Positions 33,341 to 47,350 of a stretch of DNA of 64,000 nt are shown here, piece by piece. Numbering within the stretch: the stretch's first letter is position 1; each line of letters begins with the position of its first letter. The translations under genes were made by a program, and so were the position numbers. Origin of the DNA: Arthrobotrys musiformis (lineage: Eukaryota; Ascomycota; Orbiliomycetes; Orbiliales; Orbiliaceae); assembly GCA_036971715.1 (NCBI GenBank), contig JAVHJL010000003.1, forward strand, positions 4,216,001-4,280,000. The letters are read 5' to 3'. The notes under the pieces were generated by a model. It ran no database searches, was not told where the DNA came from, and was given only the letters and a program-made list of their open reading frames with translations.

Positions 33341-36300
33341 CCTGGAAAAACTTTTTTGCAGGTTTAAGAGATGGGCCGAAAAGGTCGTCATTGCCGGCAC
33401 GGTCTCCACATTTAATATATATATTTGGGTGTTAGCAGTACCCACAGACGCACAGAACGCACTGGTAAACTCCCACACCTCGACCTTCCCTCCACCTTTT
33501 TCGCAATTGCCAATCGGCATCTCGCACCTTGTAAGCCTGAAATCTGTCCTCTTAAAACTCTTTTTTCATCTGAAACAAATCTGCCGTCTTGCTCTCTCTT
33601 TTTTGTTTTTGGTTTTGACCGAAGGCTTGAAAATGTAGACATTTTCGATCAATAAAGGGTTGGAAAATAGGGAAAAATCCCACATTTGGAATAGAATTGT
33701 TGCATATAAATCTCCAGCCCACCACTACACACACATATGCATATCTGCACGGGATACCCGTGCACACTCATCTCGCCGAATAATGCTTAGTAACAAAAAA
33801 AGGCGATATAACGAATTAAAATTCAGAAAAAAAACATGTAACAAAGCCGAGGACTGGATAATTGTGATCAATCAATCCCTCGGTCCGGTGGCAATTGCAA
33901 CTTTTGACTAAACTTCAATAAGTTTTGTAAAACCACCCCCCCAAGGGTGCACATACTCCAGAAGGACGTAATCAGTTACAACCATATGAAAGATGTCACA
34001 AGTTTTTTTTTTTATCCACGGATCAAATCAAATGCCAATATATGTACCAATGTAACTTCAGTTTCCAATCCTATCCGAGATTTATAGACGCACACACGAG
34101 CGGAATATATCCAAATCCGTCCACCCTTTAACGAGACTAAGGTTTCAAGGAAAAAACGGCCGGAACCTCGAAGCAGGAATAGCCTACCCGTCTTACCTAG
34201 CCTAACCATTTAGACGATTTCCCACTAGCTACTATACTATACATAACATAGTTAGCGAATTTGACATCTCTTAGCCCTTTCTTTCCCCCCCTCTCTGCAG
34301 CTCTGATGCCCCTCCCCTCATCTGACATGGACGGAGAAGAAAGGTGGAGAAAATAGATCGCACGACGGACGGGTGATCTGATATGACACAAAAAAACAGA
34401 AGAAAGAAGTGGAGAAAAAGGTCCATTGACGACCAGCTAGCATCGACAAGACAAGAAAAAGAAAGAAAAAAACACGGCCGCCATCAGCATGCTCCGGTCT
34501 TTCAAAAATGACGCTAGGAATCAGTAGGAGCGATATCCCGGTGAACCCTTTGAACAAGAAACACCCCCCCCCCTTCTGAACATGGGCATAGCTGCTGGAG
34601 GGAGAAAACGGCCTGTTATGCAACGCAGATACAGTCGACACACATACATCGTCCCTTCTACCCCGACTCATGCCTCACACTTGACCTACAAGCCTACTGA
34701 ATTCTGTTGAATTATCGTAACCGCAAAAGTGTGTGAGATACTTTCATCCCACCCCCCTCGCCTTCGCACACGCAGAATATGCAAGTGAATAGAAAGACAA
34801 GGGGACCGTTGATCATAATCTCACGGGGAAGTGGCTTTTTTTTTTCGTCCAGGTTGTTTTTTTTAACCTGCCTTGCTCGTAATGTAATGCAATTCACGGC
34901 CCGTACGTCTTCTCGTTCTTGTTCTTTTTTCTTTCTTGTGAAAGAAAAGGATATGTTACGGCGGATGTATGTACATGTACACCGAGCTTAGGGGTAACAA
35001 TTGCAAGGTAAGGCTTTCGGGAGGGACGGTAGTTGCAATATTAATAGTATGGGGGTTAAAAAGCATATTGACCTGTGCCGTACGATTATAATAGATACAT
35101 ACAGTTAATCTCGGGCCTTTGCAGATTCAAACTACCAGGTATCCTTGAGGTCTACGAAGACACGAAAGGAAGAAAGAGACAAAAGAAAATTTTTCAAACG
35201 GCACATGTAATGTACACCTAAGAGGACAAATAATGTAAAACGAACTGGCCCCCCGCACGGCTTCTATGAATAGCTATAGTTTGTCCTCTTTTCTTCTTAC
35301 GAAAAAGTTCCAAGAATACTAAGGTAAGGCAATATGCAATAATTTCGAAGCTGTATACATATACATCTACAACAATCGTTTTCCCCATGCGAATAAAGCT
35401 GGGAATTAGAATAGAATAGAAAAATTTCCCCATGCTTGATGCATGCTACAGAAAGCACATTATACAGTAAAATTAGCTTTTAGAAAAAGCTAGACTAACA
35501 AGGAAAATAAAAAAACGCCTATTACGTAGAAAGTAACGAAATTTTCGTGATATATATCGAGTCCCTCTCACCCCGGTTCCATCTACCCACTTTCCTGCGA
35601 GATAGATATTGTCAAGAGTGCATAAAAACTATTGCATCCGAGGAGTTAGCAATAACCAGGGTGTGTATACCACCAAAATTGCGACTATCCTCAAATGTGT
35701 AAAAGGGTATTGTTATAAAAGAAATCATAAATCTCAACCAAACTTCCCGTCACATGTATAATCGTAAAATGCCGGGATTTTCCAGTATGAAAACCGGAAA
35801 ACTCCTATACAAACGAGAGAAAAAATAATTATAGATTGGAAAAAAAGGAGATAGAGATAGAGGTTCCGAAGGTATCACAGAAATAGAATTCCCGTGCCAT
35901 AGTCGAAAAGTGAATTAAAAAAAAGCCACAAATGAAGCAAAAAGTAAAAACCAAGAGGTAAAAGGCGAACGAGCAAAAGTGCTTGACGTTTAAACATGAA
36001 ACCGCTAAACTAAATAGATGATTCAATGGAGAAGAAACCAATTGGTTAACCCCACAGTATTCCAAGGACATGGTCAATAGGAGAATTATCGGAAAGACAG
36101 GCACTTGAAACCACTGGGAAAAAAAAGAATACAGAATACAGAATACAACAGCAAATCAACCTTGCGCTCTCTTGCTCCACAAATAGATTTTATCTGTAAA
36201 AAGAGCATTCGATTTACCACATGTCCCTCAGATAAGAAGAAAACACAGAGGCCGAGAGGTTTTCTTTTGTTGAATCCTCGGTAGTCCTCCAGTCTTTCTC

Positions 36301-36971
36301 GAAGCGCTCCCGGCACCCCCTTGACATTCGCGATATCTTGATGGGGAAGAAGAGTAAAAAGAAGAAAACAAGGGACGGTGGCGGTCAGGGGGCCGTCTTT
36401 GCTACCTCCGGCTTATGCATGCGGCGGGGTTCGAGAAACAAAAGGTTCTTTTCCCCAAAAAAGCTCAATGCTGCGGAATGCACCAATGATAAAGGCAAAA
36501 AAATGTACTAGCACTTGCAATTGGTATCTTCATGTATAAGAGAGATAAAAGACAGTTCCGGGGGCGTTTTAGTTTCGTGCGGGAAAAGAATTAGCTAAAA
36601 AGGAAATAACAACTGTGCCGTGCATACAGCTGTATCGGTTTTGTTTAAATCCATTCCGATCAGCCTGTCCAGTAGCTGAAAGTTGCAGATTTCATACTCA
36701 GACAAATGAGACAAAAATGGGTATTCGTAAGGCAAGACAGGAATTGCGGAGGGGAAAAGAAAGAAATTTTCAATACAGATGTGCTTCGGCAATAGTCGAC
36801 ATCATTTGGTGTAAGTAAAGTAATAAACCAAAAATCTTTCGTAAGAAGTCGTAAGATTGCTAGTTAGGGAGCAAGGTATTCGCATACCCCCTTCACCCAA
36901 CAGGCGAACAAAAAAAGCGGCTCAATGCAGTCCCCAACAAGGTATAAGGCTTATAGCTCAAGGGTATAAGG

Positions 36972-39900
36972 CTAGAGAACAAGGCACCCCAAGTATCCGT
37001 ACTTTTGCAACATATGGGCATCAATAACCAGGTTTCTTGATTCTGAAGACATTCCAGATGCTCCAGGGCCGCCACCGCCCGCGCTCTCCCCCACCGCCAG
37101 CTCCGCCAAATGTTGGAGATTTCCGTGAGGCAGGGGGTGCTTTCCGGCATTTGTAGTTCCTCCAGAGTTAGTCCGAGACGTTCTACGAGAGATGAAATCT
37201 TTGATCGTCCTGTCCCACCCGGTACTGTCTTCCCGCGTCGAAAGCCCCCTGCGCTTTTCCAAGGCCTCAGCAATATGCATGACGCCTTTCTCCGCCTCGA
37301 TCCTGGTTTCACTGAATTCCAGAAGGTCTATCAACGTCAGGATCGCCAAAGCTGCAAAGTGGTAGCTGAGTGGGGTGACTGGTGTCTGTCCTGAATTCAA
37401 GATAACTGCAATTCGAGTCGCTGGCCCAATGAGCTGGCTAGGCTCCGTAGCGTCGTTCAAGCGAAGGGAGAGCAATTTCACATGCCAGTAGGCGATATGT
37501 ACGAGGTTCAAGGATCCGAGAACGCTATCCACACTCTCCCGGAATCTCTCGAGCTCGCCTCTGAGCAATCTTGAAACATATGCACCACTCGCGGAAGTCG
37601 AAACTGCTTGATCGGATGACGTTAGGTTTTCCGCAATGTGGCCAAGGATCATGGATAGGCCTATCAATTCCTTCTTATCAGCACAGACCTTCACTAGATT
37701 ATTTTTGGAAGTCTTTCTTTTTTTTTTCTCGTCTCCCTCGCGGAGGAACATAGATTTTCCGCCAAGGAAAATGAGAACCATGAGACGAGGGTTGAGTTTT
37801 TTCGGTGAGCGAAAAGGGGATTTCATTTTTTCAGAACCACTTACGAGTAATTTGGTAAGCTGCAATCCCGAGAAGAGATTGGTCTTCTTGCAGGAGTACC
37901 ACACTTGAATCAGGGATGTGAAGAGGACTGGAGGTGCTCACTGCGTTCCATCTATCGAGAACAACAAGAGTCCACCATGCCCTCCTTCCCAGTTTCTCGT
38001 CACTATCGTCATTATCGGCATCTGGCGAACTGAATCCAGAGTTTCCATAGTGGAGTCTGAGATTATACGCCAATCCAATGGCAGCTCCCAACCAAAGCGC
38101 TCTTGGAGGTCCAAATTGACCTTTGATAGCAGCTGGGCCTCGATTGTCCGCTTCCAAAATCAAGAATATCAAAGTTTGAAGATAAATCAAGTTGTCAGCG
38201 ATAGATCTACTCGCCGGATCCTCATATTGAGCAGCAAATGCGAGTTCTGCAACTCCACGAGAATCAAAAGGTCCAGTCGGCATCAAAGTAGATGCTGGAT
38301 TCGACCTCACAGCACAATATAGTGCTTGAAGAACAGCCTCTCGCACGCGCGAAGAAACATGAGAAAGTCTCAATCTTAACCTCTGCTTTGAATGCGGGAG
38401 GAAAGGGAAGGTTGGATGAATGATTGAATAGTACCTAAAATCGAGGGTCACTATAAAGTATCAAAAATATCCAACGATTGACAACGCAAAAATGGCAAAA
38501 CTTGCGATGCTTTTTTATATAGTTAAGTTGGGGAGGTAAGACTTACTGGTCGATTGCAGGCTCATCCCAATCAAAGGATTTTCCAGTATTTTTTATCATG
38601 TTTGAGCTCATGGTGATATCTATATATTTAAGAGAGAGACTTAGGATTTGGATTCTTTTTGTCACAGGAACCAAGGACAAGAGACAAACCAGAAGTAGGT
38701 GATGTATGGGTGATTAGAGAAGGAGGAACTGAGGCTGAAGAAATTGAACCCCTTTGAGAATGTAATCCGCTGGAAGGATGAGGAGGAGGAATATGAGGGG
38801 GAGGGAGCTGCCTTTGTGGTATTTGAGCAGGAGCTGATTGGTGATGAGGACTGTGAAATGAATCAATCGGAGGTAGCCTTTCGCTGGTGCGCTGTAATGT
38901 CGGGCTTTGCGCCAACGGCTGCAGATGCATGCCTAGTGGAAATTCACTCGACGAGGATAGGGTACGCTTCCTAGATTGCCTCAGTGCAAGATTAGGTGGA
39001 GGCGATGTTCCTTCCGAATCCATTGGTGATGATTCTCCTTCAACCGACGTCAGGTTACCGTAAGGAATCATATCACTAGTCGATATTGTATTCTCTAGCG
39101 TATTTAACCGGTCTGCAAGTTCCTTAATATACCTAGTTTAGATTGCGCAACGTTTAGCATTGCTAACCATAGGTGATTCCGAACGATAGAGCCAGAAATT
39201 CGCGCATGGAATTAGCCCAAGAGTCGAAGCGGGAATGGAATGTTCTACAGATTCCATGGCCCTAGCATAACCTTGACCTTGCCAACGGCGATTACGACGA
39301 GGATGCACTAAGGAAGGAAACAAACGACATAGCAGCAATAATATATGCTGCTTTCTGGCACAGAAGGGAGTGGGTATAATAGTACAAGCACACTTACCCT
39401 TTACTAGGACCTCTCTTCATCGGCACCCTACTGAACGAACACCTCGCTCCGACTCGCTTGCAGCTTGAACATTGCTCGACTCCTGTCTCAGAAGTTGCAT
39501 CACACCGAATCTGTGCAACGCAAAATAACGAGGGTTACCATAACCAGACCACCTATAAGGCCACGACGAGAAGACTTGTTAGACAGGGTAAAAGTGTTAA
39601 GGCCTATAATACCTTTTTCCTGCGGCATTCATCGCATGCTCGTGAGACCTTCGACCTCTTACGGGGTGCTAAGTCATTTGGCCCACCCATTTCCATCGAA
39701 GCATCGGCATACCCACTTGGAACCGTCCTTGGGGACGAAGGCCTTTGGTCATAACCTTGCATCGGGGCGTCCATCGGTGGGATGATCGGAGGAAGTCCTC
39801 GAGCGACAGATATAAAGGATGAAGAGGGCGGACTGAGAAGCATCGACGGCGAAACGTTGTTTTGTCGTCCTCGATCCTGATCTTCTCGTCCAAATCTGTC

Positions 39901-40146
39901 GGCAACGCCGGTACCTGTAGGCGAATATGTCGTATACGGAGATCCTAAGTATCGAGGCTTTTGTAGCAAGTCGGAATCTGTCCTAGAGTACTCCTTGGAA
40001 GACCAGTTTGAATCCGTGGGAAATGTTGCAGAGGAAGGAGGCGAGTATATAGACCGGCGCAATGGAAGTGTAATTGTCAAGTACTTTGTGGGGTTCGAGT
40101 GGTGGGTCACTAATTGAGATGAGGGAGCTAGAGCAACCTCCGCCAT
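36972..40146 (-). CDS. Zn2Cys6 fungal transcription factor, Rgt1-like
   Basis: Six exons fit in transcription order: 40146-39613, 39510-39398, 39132-38672, 38619-38547, 38434-37845 and 37693-36972; 830 residues. The zinc cluster spans exons 1-2: Cys171, 174, 181, 192, 195 and 202, with RACDECRRKK followed by IRC. It is followed by the VPMKRGPSKGY linker typical of Rgt1-type glucose-response regulators, and a short leucine coiled coil (YIKELADRLNTLE). Then come Ser/Pro-rich disorder and a fungal-specific transcription factor domain starting near FDWDEPAIDQYYSIIHPTFP, with LGRRAWWTLVVLDRW further on. Introns 39133-39397 (265 nt) and 37694-37844 (151 nt) are longer than usual, and two donors are weak (GTTCCT at 38671). 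In yeast Rgt1 represses hexose transporter genes; a sugar-response role here is inferred from the DNA-binding domain only. Confidence 0.84.
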
Positions 40147-43100
40147 TTACTCGGGTACTGACTGGAAAATTTCCTTACAGGCCACTGGTATTCTAGTATG
40201 CACAGAGGCCCGCAACCTGCTTGCCTCCCAGGGTGGTGCAAACGTTTGTCTGGAGGAATATAATCCTAGTAACGGCCAGGCAAAAACTACCTACTCCTCC
40301 TGTCTGTCTCTCGAAAAAGGCAACAGAATTACCCGGTATCTCGAGCTTATTGTCCTTAAAATAACAGGAGAGGAGGAGGAGTTATAAAGAAAAGGAGACG
40401 AAGGTAATAGAGGTGCAAACAAGAAAAAGCTTGCCCGCCAATCTGCGGGGAAGATATACTTAGCCTGTAAAGAGAGTATTGCGTCTTCAATTTTCTCCAG
40501 CGGCGTACGATCTTGGTAAGCTTTTGCTTTAAGTTACGCGGCTAGGAATCAAAATATCTACAGCTTGGTTTGCAGGTAGACATGCAGGAGGTATAGTCTG
40601 ACTTCGTGACAGGACGGTCAGTAGGTAGAGCAGGGCGTTTAGTGACGGGTTAACTATTCCACTTCCCGGTGCGAGCGGTAGGCAGGGGGGAGGGATGTCG
40701 ACGGTATTTCCGCTAGATCGGGGTGCCTCCGCCTTCTGCAATGTGGAAAAAGACGAGACGAAAATAAGAAAGGCTAAGGTCTCGAGGTCTCGTGGTAAGT
40801 CCTGTCCAGGTTCGGTTCAGAATCCTGATAGTATAACGAAACAAGATTCGTGGAGCATATGACCACCTGATTTGATTTCGTGCAGCAGCGGTATGAAAGA
40901 TCGTGGTTTCTTCTGGAGCAGGGCCGGTCAAGTCGGCAAGTATAATTCGCTTGTTCATGCAAAGATCCAATTCAACCAGATTGAAGGTGGGCCGGATCAA
41001 TTCAACATGCAGCACATGCAGCAGAGGAAGTGTGGCCGGTAGTCGAGCACGCTAGCTGCAGGCCGAGACGAGACGCTTATAGATAATTGATGACAGTATG
41101 CCCCGCCATGCGATACCTAATACACTTTGCGGACGAGGTGCGGTATGTCTAGCAGGGTAGTGTCAAGATAGTGAGTATATCGACATAAAATATTGTATGG
41201 ATGGTATAGTCCGGACTCGGGGCAATAAAGAGAGGTCCAGGGGAGTGTTCGACTTCAAATTGTGATATATAAGCTTTTAGAAGACCTGTTGCATCGATCT
41301 GTAAATAACGTCTGCGGGTCTATCACTATCCTCTGTCAGAGGTGATGTTCCCCGAGACCTAGTATGCCAGCTATCGACACCAAGGGGCCAGGGTGTAATG
41401 TGGGAAAGGCGCTCTCGGAAAAATAAGCAGACTCCCTTTACAGGTTCGTTTTCTGCTCCGATCTATATATCCCACAGTTGAAAGAGTTCGCCTAAGAAGA
41501 TGCACTATCGAGTTCCAGGTCCAGGGTTTGGTGGGACTCAGTCAACGTTGTCTGGTGTTGGCATACGAGGGAGGGCAAAAATGAAAAGAATAGAATGGAA
41601 AAACAATAAAAAAATAGTAATAACCAGCAGTTTGAGCGATTTGTCGACTGCTAAAGACTTTGTAAAATGACTAAAAGATCTAAAAATTCGCAAGGTAAGC
41701 AAAAGATCATTGTCGTCAGGAGAGACTAGGTAGTCGGAGTCTGGGGAAAAGTCCAATGCAGTCAATTCTGGGGTTTGGCTCCATATGGCTAGGGTCAAGA
41801 AAGCGAGTAACAACTAACTGCCTTCCAGGGTTCGCCTTTAACGGCTGAGGGTCCCGAGAAAAGAGGCGCACGAGGACGTGATCGCAGCGGATATTAATAG
41901 GTTCTTTTTTTTGGAGGGGTGTGTAAGTACCATACCGCGGTATTTCTGTCAGGTGGAAACAGTCAATGGGCGAGCGACAGGCCTAGTCAGACGAGTAGGG
42001 CCGATGCGTAGCTTAGTTGCAGCGTCAAAGCACCCAGTGAAGTTAACTTTCAGGTTACGAGCCGAAAGTGCTAGGGATATATCACAATATCTTGTTTGAC
42101 GTGTCTAAAGAACGGCCGGGATTCGAGATTGGGTGCGTAAAAAAAAGTATGTATGTATGTAGGATGGTAGGAAACAATGAATTCGAAGTTAACGATAGTT
42201 TTCCATAGATGAAGTCTGATCAAGTCGAAGCTAAAGTTTTTGTCCGCACTGTAGCTAGGTACTGGGTTGCTGTTCAAGCACTCGAGTCAGAGATTAAAGG
42301 GATAATGAGAGTGAGAGAAGAAACAAACGATACGAAGTGGCATAGAGGGAATTACGAAAGAGAAAAAAAAGCTGAACAAGAAAAGAAGAAAAAAAAGAAA
42401 ATAGCCTTGACGGGCTTGAGGCCAGTGGATTATGGTTATTATCGTCAACTAAGCAAGTACTGGCAATGTTACCGGCCATGAGGGAGGAACGTGCTTTTTT
42501 GCGAACCTCTGCTTCCGCAGATCTTAACCTCTCCTCTACCCAACACATGCGTGCCGCGCATGGACAGGAAAGCTTCAAGGGCCCCGTTGATGAAACTCCT
42601 GGGACGGTGCTGCGAACTTGGAGATTTTCTATTTTCCACTTTCTTTACTTTCCTGTGGAGTTGGGTGCTGGTCATTCCTGGGCTTGCCCCGGGAGGAATC
42701 TTATTTCAGTTATGCTCAAAACGTGCTGTTAGAGGCTAATAGGTGGGTGGTTTGGCATGGTTCATTGCATCGACGACACAGCCTGGACTGTTCACGAGCC
42801 GATAACCAGGTGTAGCCAGCAGGAAACCGAATCGTTTCAATTACCCCATACTCCCTTTAAGTCGACATGGACGGGGAGCAAGGGCTGTTGATCCTTTCCT
42901 CCCGTTCCATTTGGCATCTCGAAAACAGGAAATACGAAAAAGAAAATAGAAGCTTACATGGACCGGCCTCTCGCTTTCCTAATGTTTTCCTACCCGATCC
43001 AAGCGACCTCGCTGTGATGCAATCAGGGTTCTTCGTCCGAGGAAAACTTCAGGGAGAAAAATCACCGGCCTGAGAGACAAAAATGTCGTTTCGCGCCTCT

Positions 43101-46100
43101 GTCAGGGTGCAGGGAAAAGTTGTTCATGCGAAATCTGGGGCGAGAAAGGAGAGTTATCTAGATCAGTGCCGTACTATAATGCTATAGTACTAGTGCTAAT
43201 GTCATCCTGTCCACATTTTCATCCGAGTTTTTTGCGCTGATGCATCGGCTTTTTCGTCGAGTCGTCGAGTACCGCGAGACGCAGTGTTAGTATACTTTCT
43301 TTTGGGTTCACACCTACGGCATTTTCATGTTAGCTAGTTCGCAAATGCAGTGCCATCAAATTGATTATCCGTGTGGCCTTGTAAGTAAAGCACTTGCTGC
43401 CTGCATATAGCCCCAGGAAAATAATACCTGCCAAGTATGCTTGCTCTAGCCGCTTCGTGCTCCGGGGCTTTCTTTTTCCGGTGGATCCATTTTCCTGACC
43501 CAGTTCCTATTACATTATTGACACACCACCTGCTTCTTAGCACCCCAAACCCCGCAAAAGGCGGAGAAGCTTGCCCAGTCGTTTAAGGCTATCGAGATTG
43601 ATTGGCATTCCCGCGAGCTTGAACCGAGGAGCTTAAGAAACCAACGTTAAGTGTGGAATTCTCCCCTGTGCATGTATCTACAGCGGACGGAACACTTTTC
43701 AATTACAGATTTAAAGATTAAAAGGGATATATTCCCGCTTCAAGTATCAACCAAAGCCTGAGGTTCCTCGACTGCCTTTTTTTTTTTATGAAAATAAGGA
43801 GTCAAATCATGGGGGAAGACTCCGCTTTGCGAACTGTGAGATAGATAAGTCTACTATTCGGCTAACATTTCAGTGCTCCACGACCAAGCCAGGATCATCC
43901 AGTATCAAAAGTCTAACGGCCGAGACCTAGGTCAGGCAAGGGCTTGCAAGCAGGCCGAACCTGGTCTCAAGGAAAAACTCGTACGCCGAAACGAAAAGGA
44001 AAAAAAGTTTAGTTTTTTTTTTTCCTGTTCCGATACGTCTTGCAAGAATATGTCGACGGTCAGAAATCAGAACCATTGAAAGTTACATGAACCACCTGAA
44101 CCGTAGCTATAACAAAGATGGCTTTAACTATTGAAACTACAAAGTTATTGAATATTAATACCCGCAACACGATACCATGATATATGCATACTTAATATAA
44201 TGTACCTTTCCTTTGGATTCAAAAGCACAATTGGACCTTGGTGATTGTAATACCGTGGTCTCCCCGTGAAGGTAAAATCTCGCTTGGTCAGTTGCATAAG
44301 ATTTGAGCACCACCTCGAAATGTCTCACTAGATGTATTGTTCCGTTACCCTAGCTTGATCTCAAGCCAGGTTACCAACCGCACACTCCGGGCCATTGCGA
44401 CGAACCTCTTTCGTCATCCACATTAATCGGCGCACCAGTGGATCGTCGCCATGAAGCTTGTAAGCCAGCTAAAATATAAGCGGGGAAGCCTTTCATATGC
44501 AGAAGCAAGTATTCCCTCAAGAGAAATTCAACAGAAAATTGATGGTTGGCCCACCCTGACAGAAAGCGGAAATGGTCGAGGTCAATGCGCCATCGATTGT
44601 CTTTTCTTTCTTGATCCTTCCTCGGCGTATAAGTTGTGAAATCATATCATATCTTGATATCCTTCTGCGATCCATCAGAAGCGCTATTATAAGTCTGTCA
44701 TTCCAGCGTTAGAATATCTCCTGGCGCGCAGTGGAGCTCGATCGGAGCAGGCCTATCTTCGTAAAACTAGCTAGTAATATTCTACATAATCTCAACTCAT
44801 CGAATCGAATTATACCTTACCATACTATATTATAGCCTGCTTCGATTCGAGGTTTTCTCCTTTTTTTTTTTTGCGATGTTCCTTTGCCTTGTTGTAATTT
44901 ATTCCAGCAACGGGATCTTGCTTTTCTCCTGACAATTATAGCTATCCAAGGGGCCGGTCGGTGTAAACTTGGTTTAATATTTTTTCCCCCCGTGCTGTCT
45001 GCCTTGCAGCTGGTGCACGAGGGTGCAGATGCGGTTTAAAATTTGTCTGCTCCTGGACTTTTTCAACTGCTTTCGAATTTATTTCATCTCGTCTGATCCA
45101 CCTCCTGCATCAAAATTGGTGCAACACGCTCCATGTGACGGACATGCGCTCTCGCCTATGCATGACAGGCCATCGCGCACTGACGTCTTGCCCTTACCAA
45201 CCTCTGCATCTTCTTTCATGCCTAGAACAATCGTGGTCTGGTCTGCTCAGTTAACGTTGACAATTGTAAATTGAGACGGCCAGTGCGGTGCAACCAAGGA
45301 GAAGAAAAAAAAAAAACTTGTCGGATTTCGCCAACCGCTAGCACAAACACTAAACCCAAGAGTCCGACGTTCCGCCAGGGATCACTCTCCTACTCCGAGA
45401 CACCTCGTGCGGGATTTCGGAATTGTAAAGCGGTGAAAGAAAAAGTAACGTTTCACTATGGCGAGCCGGTATCGATTACTATCCTTAGCACACAGTTTGG
45501 TTAGATCCGAGAATTTCTCCACACTCGCCTTGAGCAAATACGCCGAACCTGGAGTAATTTAGTGGAGACGGTGGATAAACACACGGAAAAACTTTTCCAA
45601 CAAGCCAAACACGGGCTATGTCCCCATAGAATACGAGCTGTAGTCGAGATCCCCAAAACTTATCAAAGGTCCTACAGCAGGCCCTCTCAAGATTTCTTCT
45701 CCCTTTTCTTTTCTTTTCTTTCATTCCCAACAGTCAGGGATAGATTGCTGATCTATTCAACCGAGGATGGTATCGATTGATCGGCTAGACTTACATCGGA
45801 CAGTTCTGCACGCGAGATGTGTGCACATTGGACGAAATTCTTCATCCGCAGCCACCTCTTTCTCCCGCGGTCATATTAACATTTTCAACCAATTAGCTGG
45901 TGGCTAAACCTTGCTCCCGTCCACTATTGCCTGGCAGCCATATAGTCGAGCATGATTTAAAAAACGCGGAGCCGCGAAATCGATTCGCTGGTATATAGCC
46001 TATTTAGACTTGCAGGCACCAGCCGTCATGGGTTCGTTCGGGTGTCTGGAAGAACTCCTCATCCGATATTTTTTTACTTTTTAGACCAGCTCTGCCTCTC

Positions 46101-47324
46101 TTGGCATAGACGGTGGGGAAAAGGACGACATGTCGAGCTCGTTCTGCAACACAGGGCTTGACCAATTTAGTGTAGAAATTACCAATACGGCCGGGTAACG
46201 GCCAGCCAAAACCCGGGCGTCTACAAGTTTCTTGTTTCGATAACAAGCTTCGGCCACGATTTCTCGTACACCATGGTTCCAAAGCTTGCCCGATCTTACC
46301 GCCCCGCATGTGTGGGAACACTTCTAACACCTACTGACCGAGCGTATATTTAGTAGTATCCGCTTCAAGGGGATCGAGAATTTGACAAGTTTAAGGCACT
46401 TGCATAACTTGGCAAAGGCTCCCAAGTCTGCCCCGTCCGAATTTTAAGCGGGATACCCCCGGAAATTGAAATGGTTCTACGTATCATACTTGCATGTTCG
46501 TCTATATGTTAGTCCTGCGGGTCTGGGGCCAGAACAATTGGGAATCTGGTCCTGAGGTAGCACAAAAGTCTAGTTGATCGAACCCACGTTCTTGTGTTTC
46601 ATTTTGACATACGAACCACTGGTTCGTTCACCTGTACCTCATCTTACGCCAATCTGGCTCGCCACGGTTCAAACATGTTTCACGGTACAGCTCCTGAGCC
46701 AGGCGTTTCGTGCTCCATTGAAGTCTCGCAACTTAACGTAATAAACGCCCCTTCGCCTAAACTTGTCAAAGAAAGTAATACTCAGCTTCGGGTGGGACCG
46801 TCAAGTGACTACTTACTCCAGTATCCATTTGTCAAAGCTAAAGGAAAGATCTTACCCAAATTCCGAAATCCACTACTGCATGTATACAATGTCCGTAATG
46901 TACTTGTAACTTTTGAACTTAGCCATAACTTCAACTTGATATAGCTGCAAGCCGCCTTTCCATCCAAGCTGTTATTTCGTCTCCCCCGCTTCGGGCTCAA
47001 GTTTTAAGATTCTTCAAGCGAGGTTAAAAGGCATTCAAGGTGAAACAGGACAACACCACTCGGACCGCTAGGCTGCCCGTCCAATCGCTTAGCCCCAATT
47101 AATCGTGACGATTACCGACGGCTTCCCAAGCAATTTTAAAATCTTTTCCCAGACTCAACTTCAAAATCTTATTGAAACGTTTTATCAACAACGTCCTATA
47201 AGCGCCCGATCGCCTTAATTTTAACGTTTCTTCTATCTCGCCGACTAATTTTATCACCATTGCTCAGTACTATGTTCATACCGGGCCGCGACGTCCAGAG
47301 GATTGCGTAACCCCCTTGAGGAGC

Positions 47325-47350
47325 GGGACGTTTGGAGGGACGTTTGGAGG
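47325..47350. repeat. 12-bp tandem duplication
   Basis: GGGACGTTTGGA occurs twice in immediate succession (47325-47336 and 47337-47348), followed by two more G. Confidence 0.9.

Larger units (their letters stand above)
29254..36971. other. 7.7-kb gene-poor interval upstream of ZDS1
   Basis: No frame with family signals or coherent splice partners was found on either strand. The longest ATG frames are short: for example 32259-32522 on the minus strand encodes 87 residues with one hydrophobic N-terminal segment. The left part should contain the ZDS1 promoter or long 5' untranslated region, the right end the 3' untranslated region of the RGT1-like gene. Contents worth noting: a hairpin followed by a T run at 31868-31925 (minus), (ATATC)n near 32683-32700, A24 at 33317-33340, and a C run at about 34563-34573. 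Confidence 0.55.

Noticed and set aside
46190..46290. Possible reverse-strand tRNA with intron
   Set aside because: No complementary acceptor or T stems could be drawn, and no B-box match.
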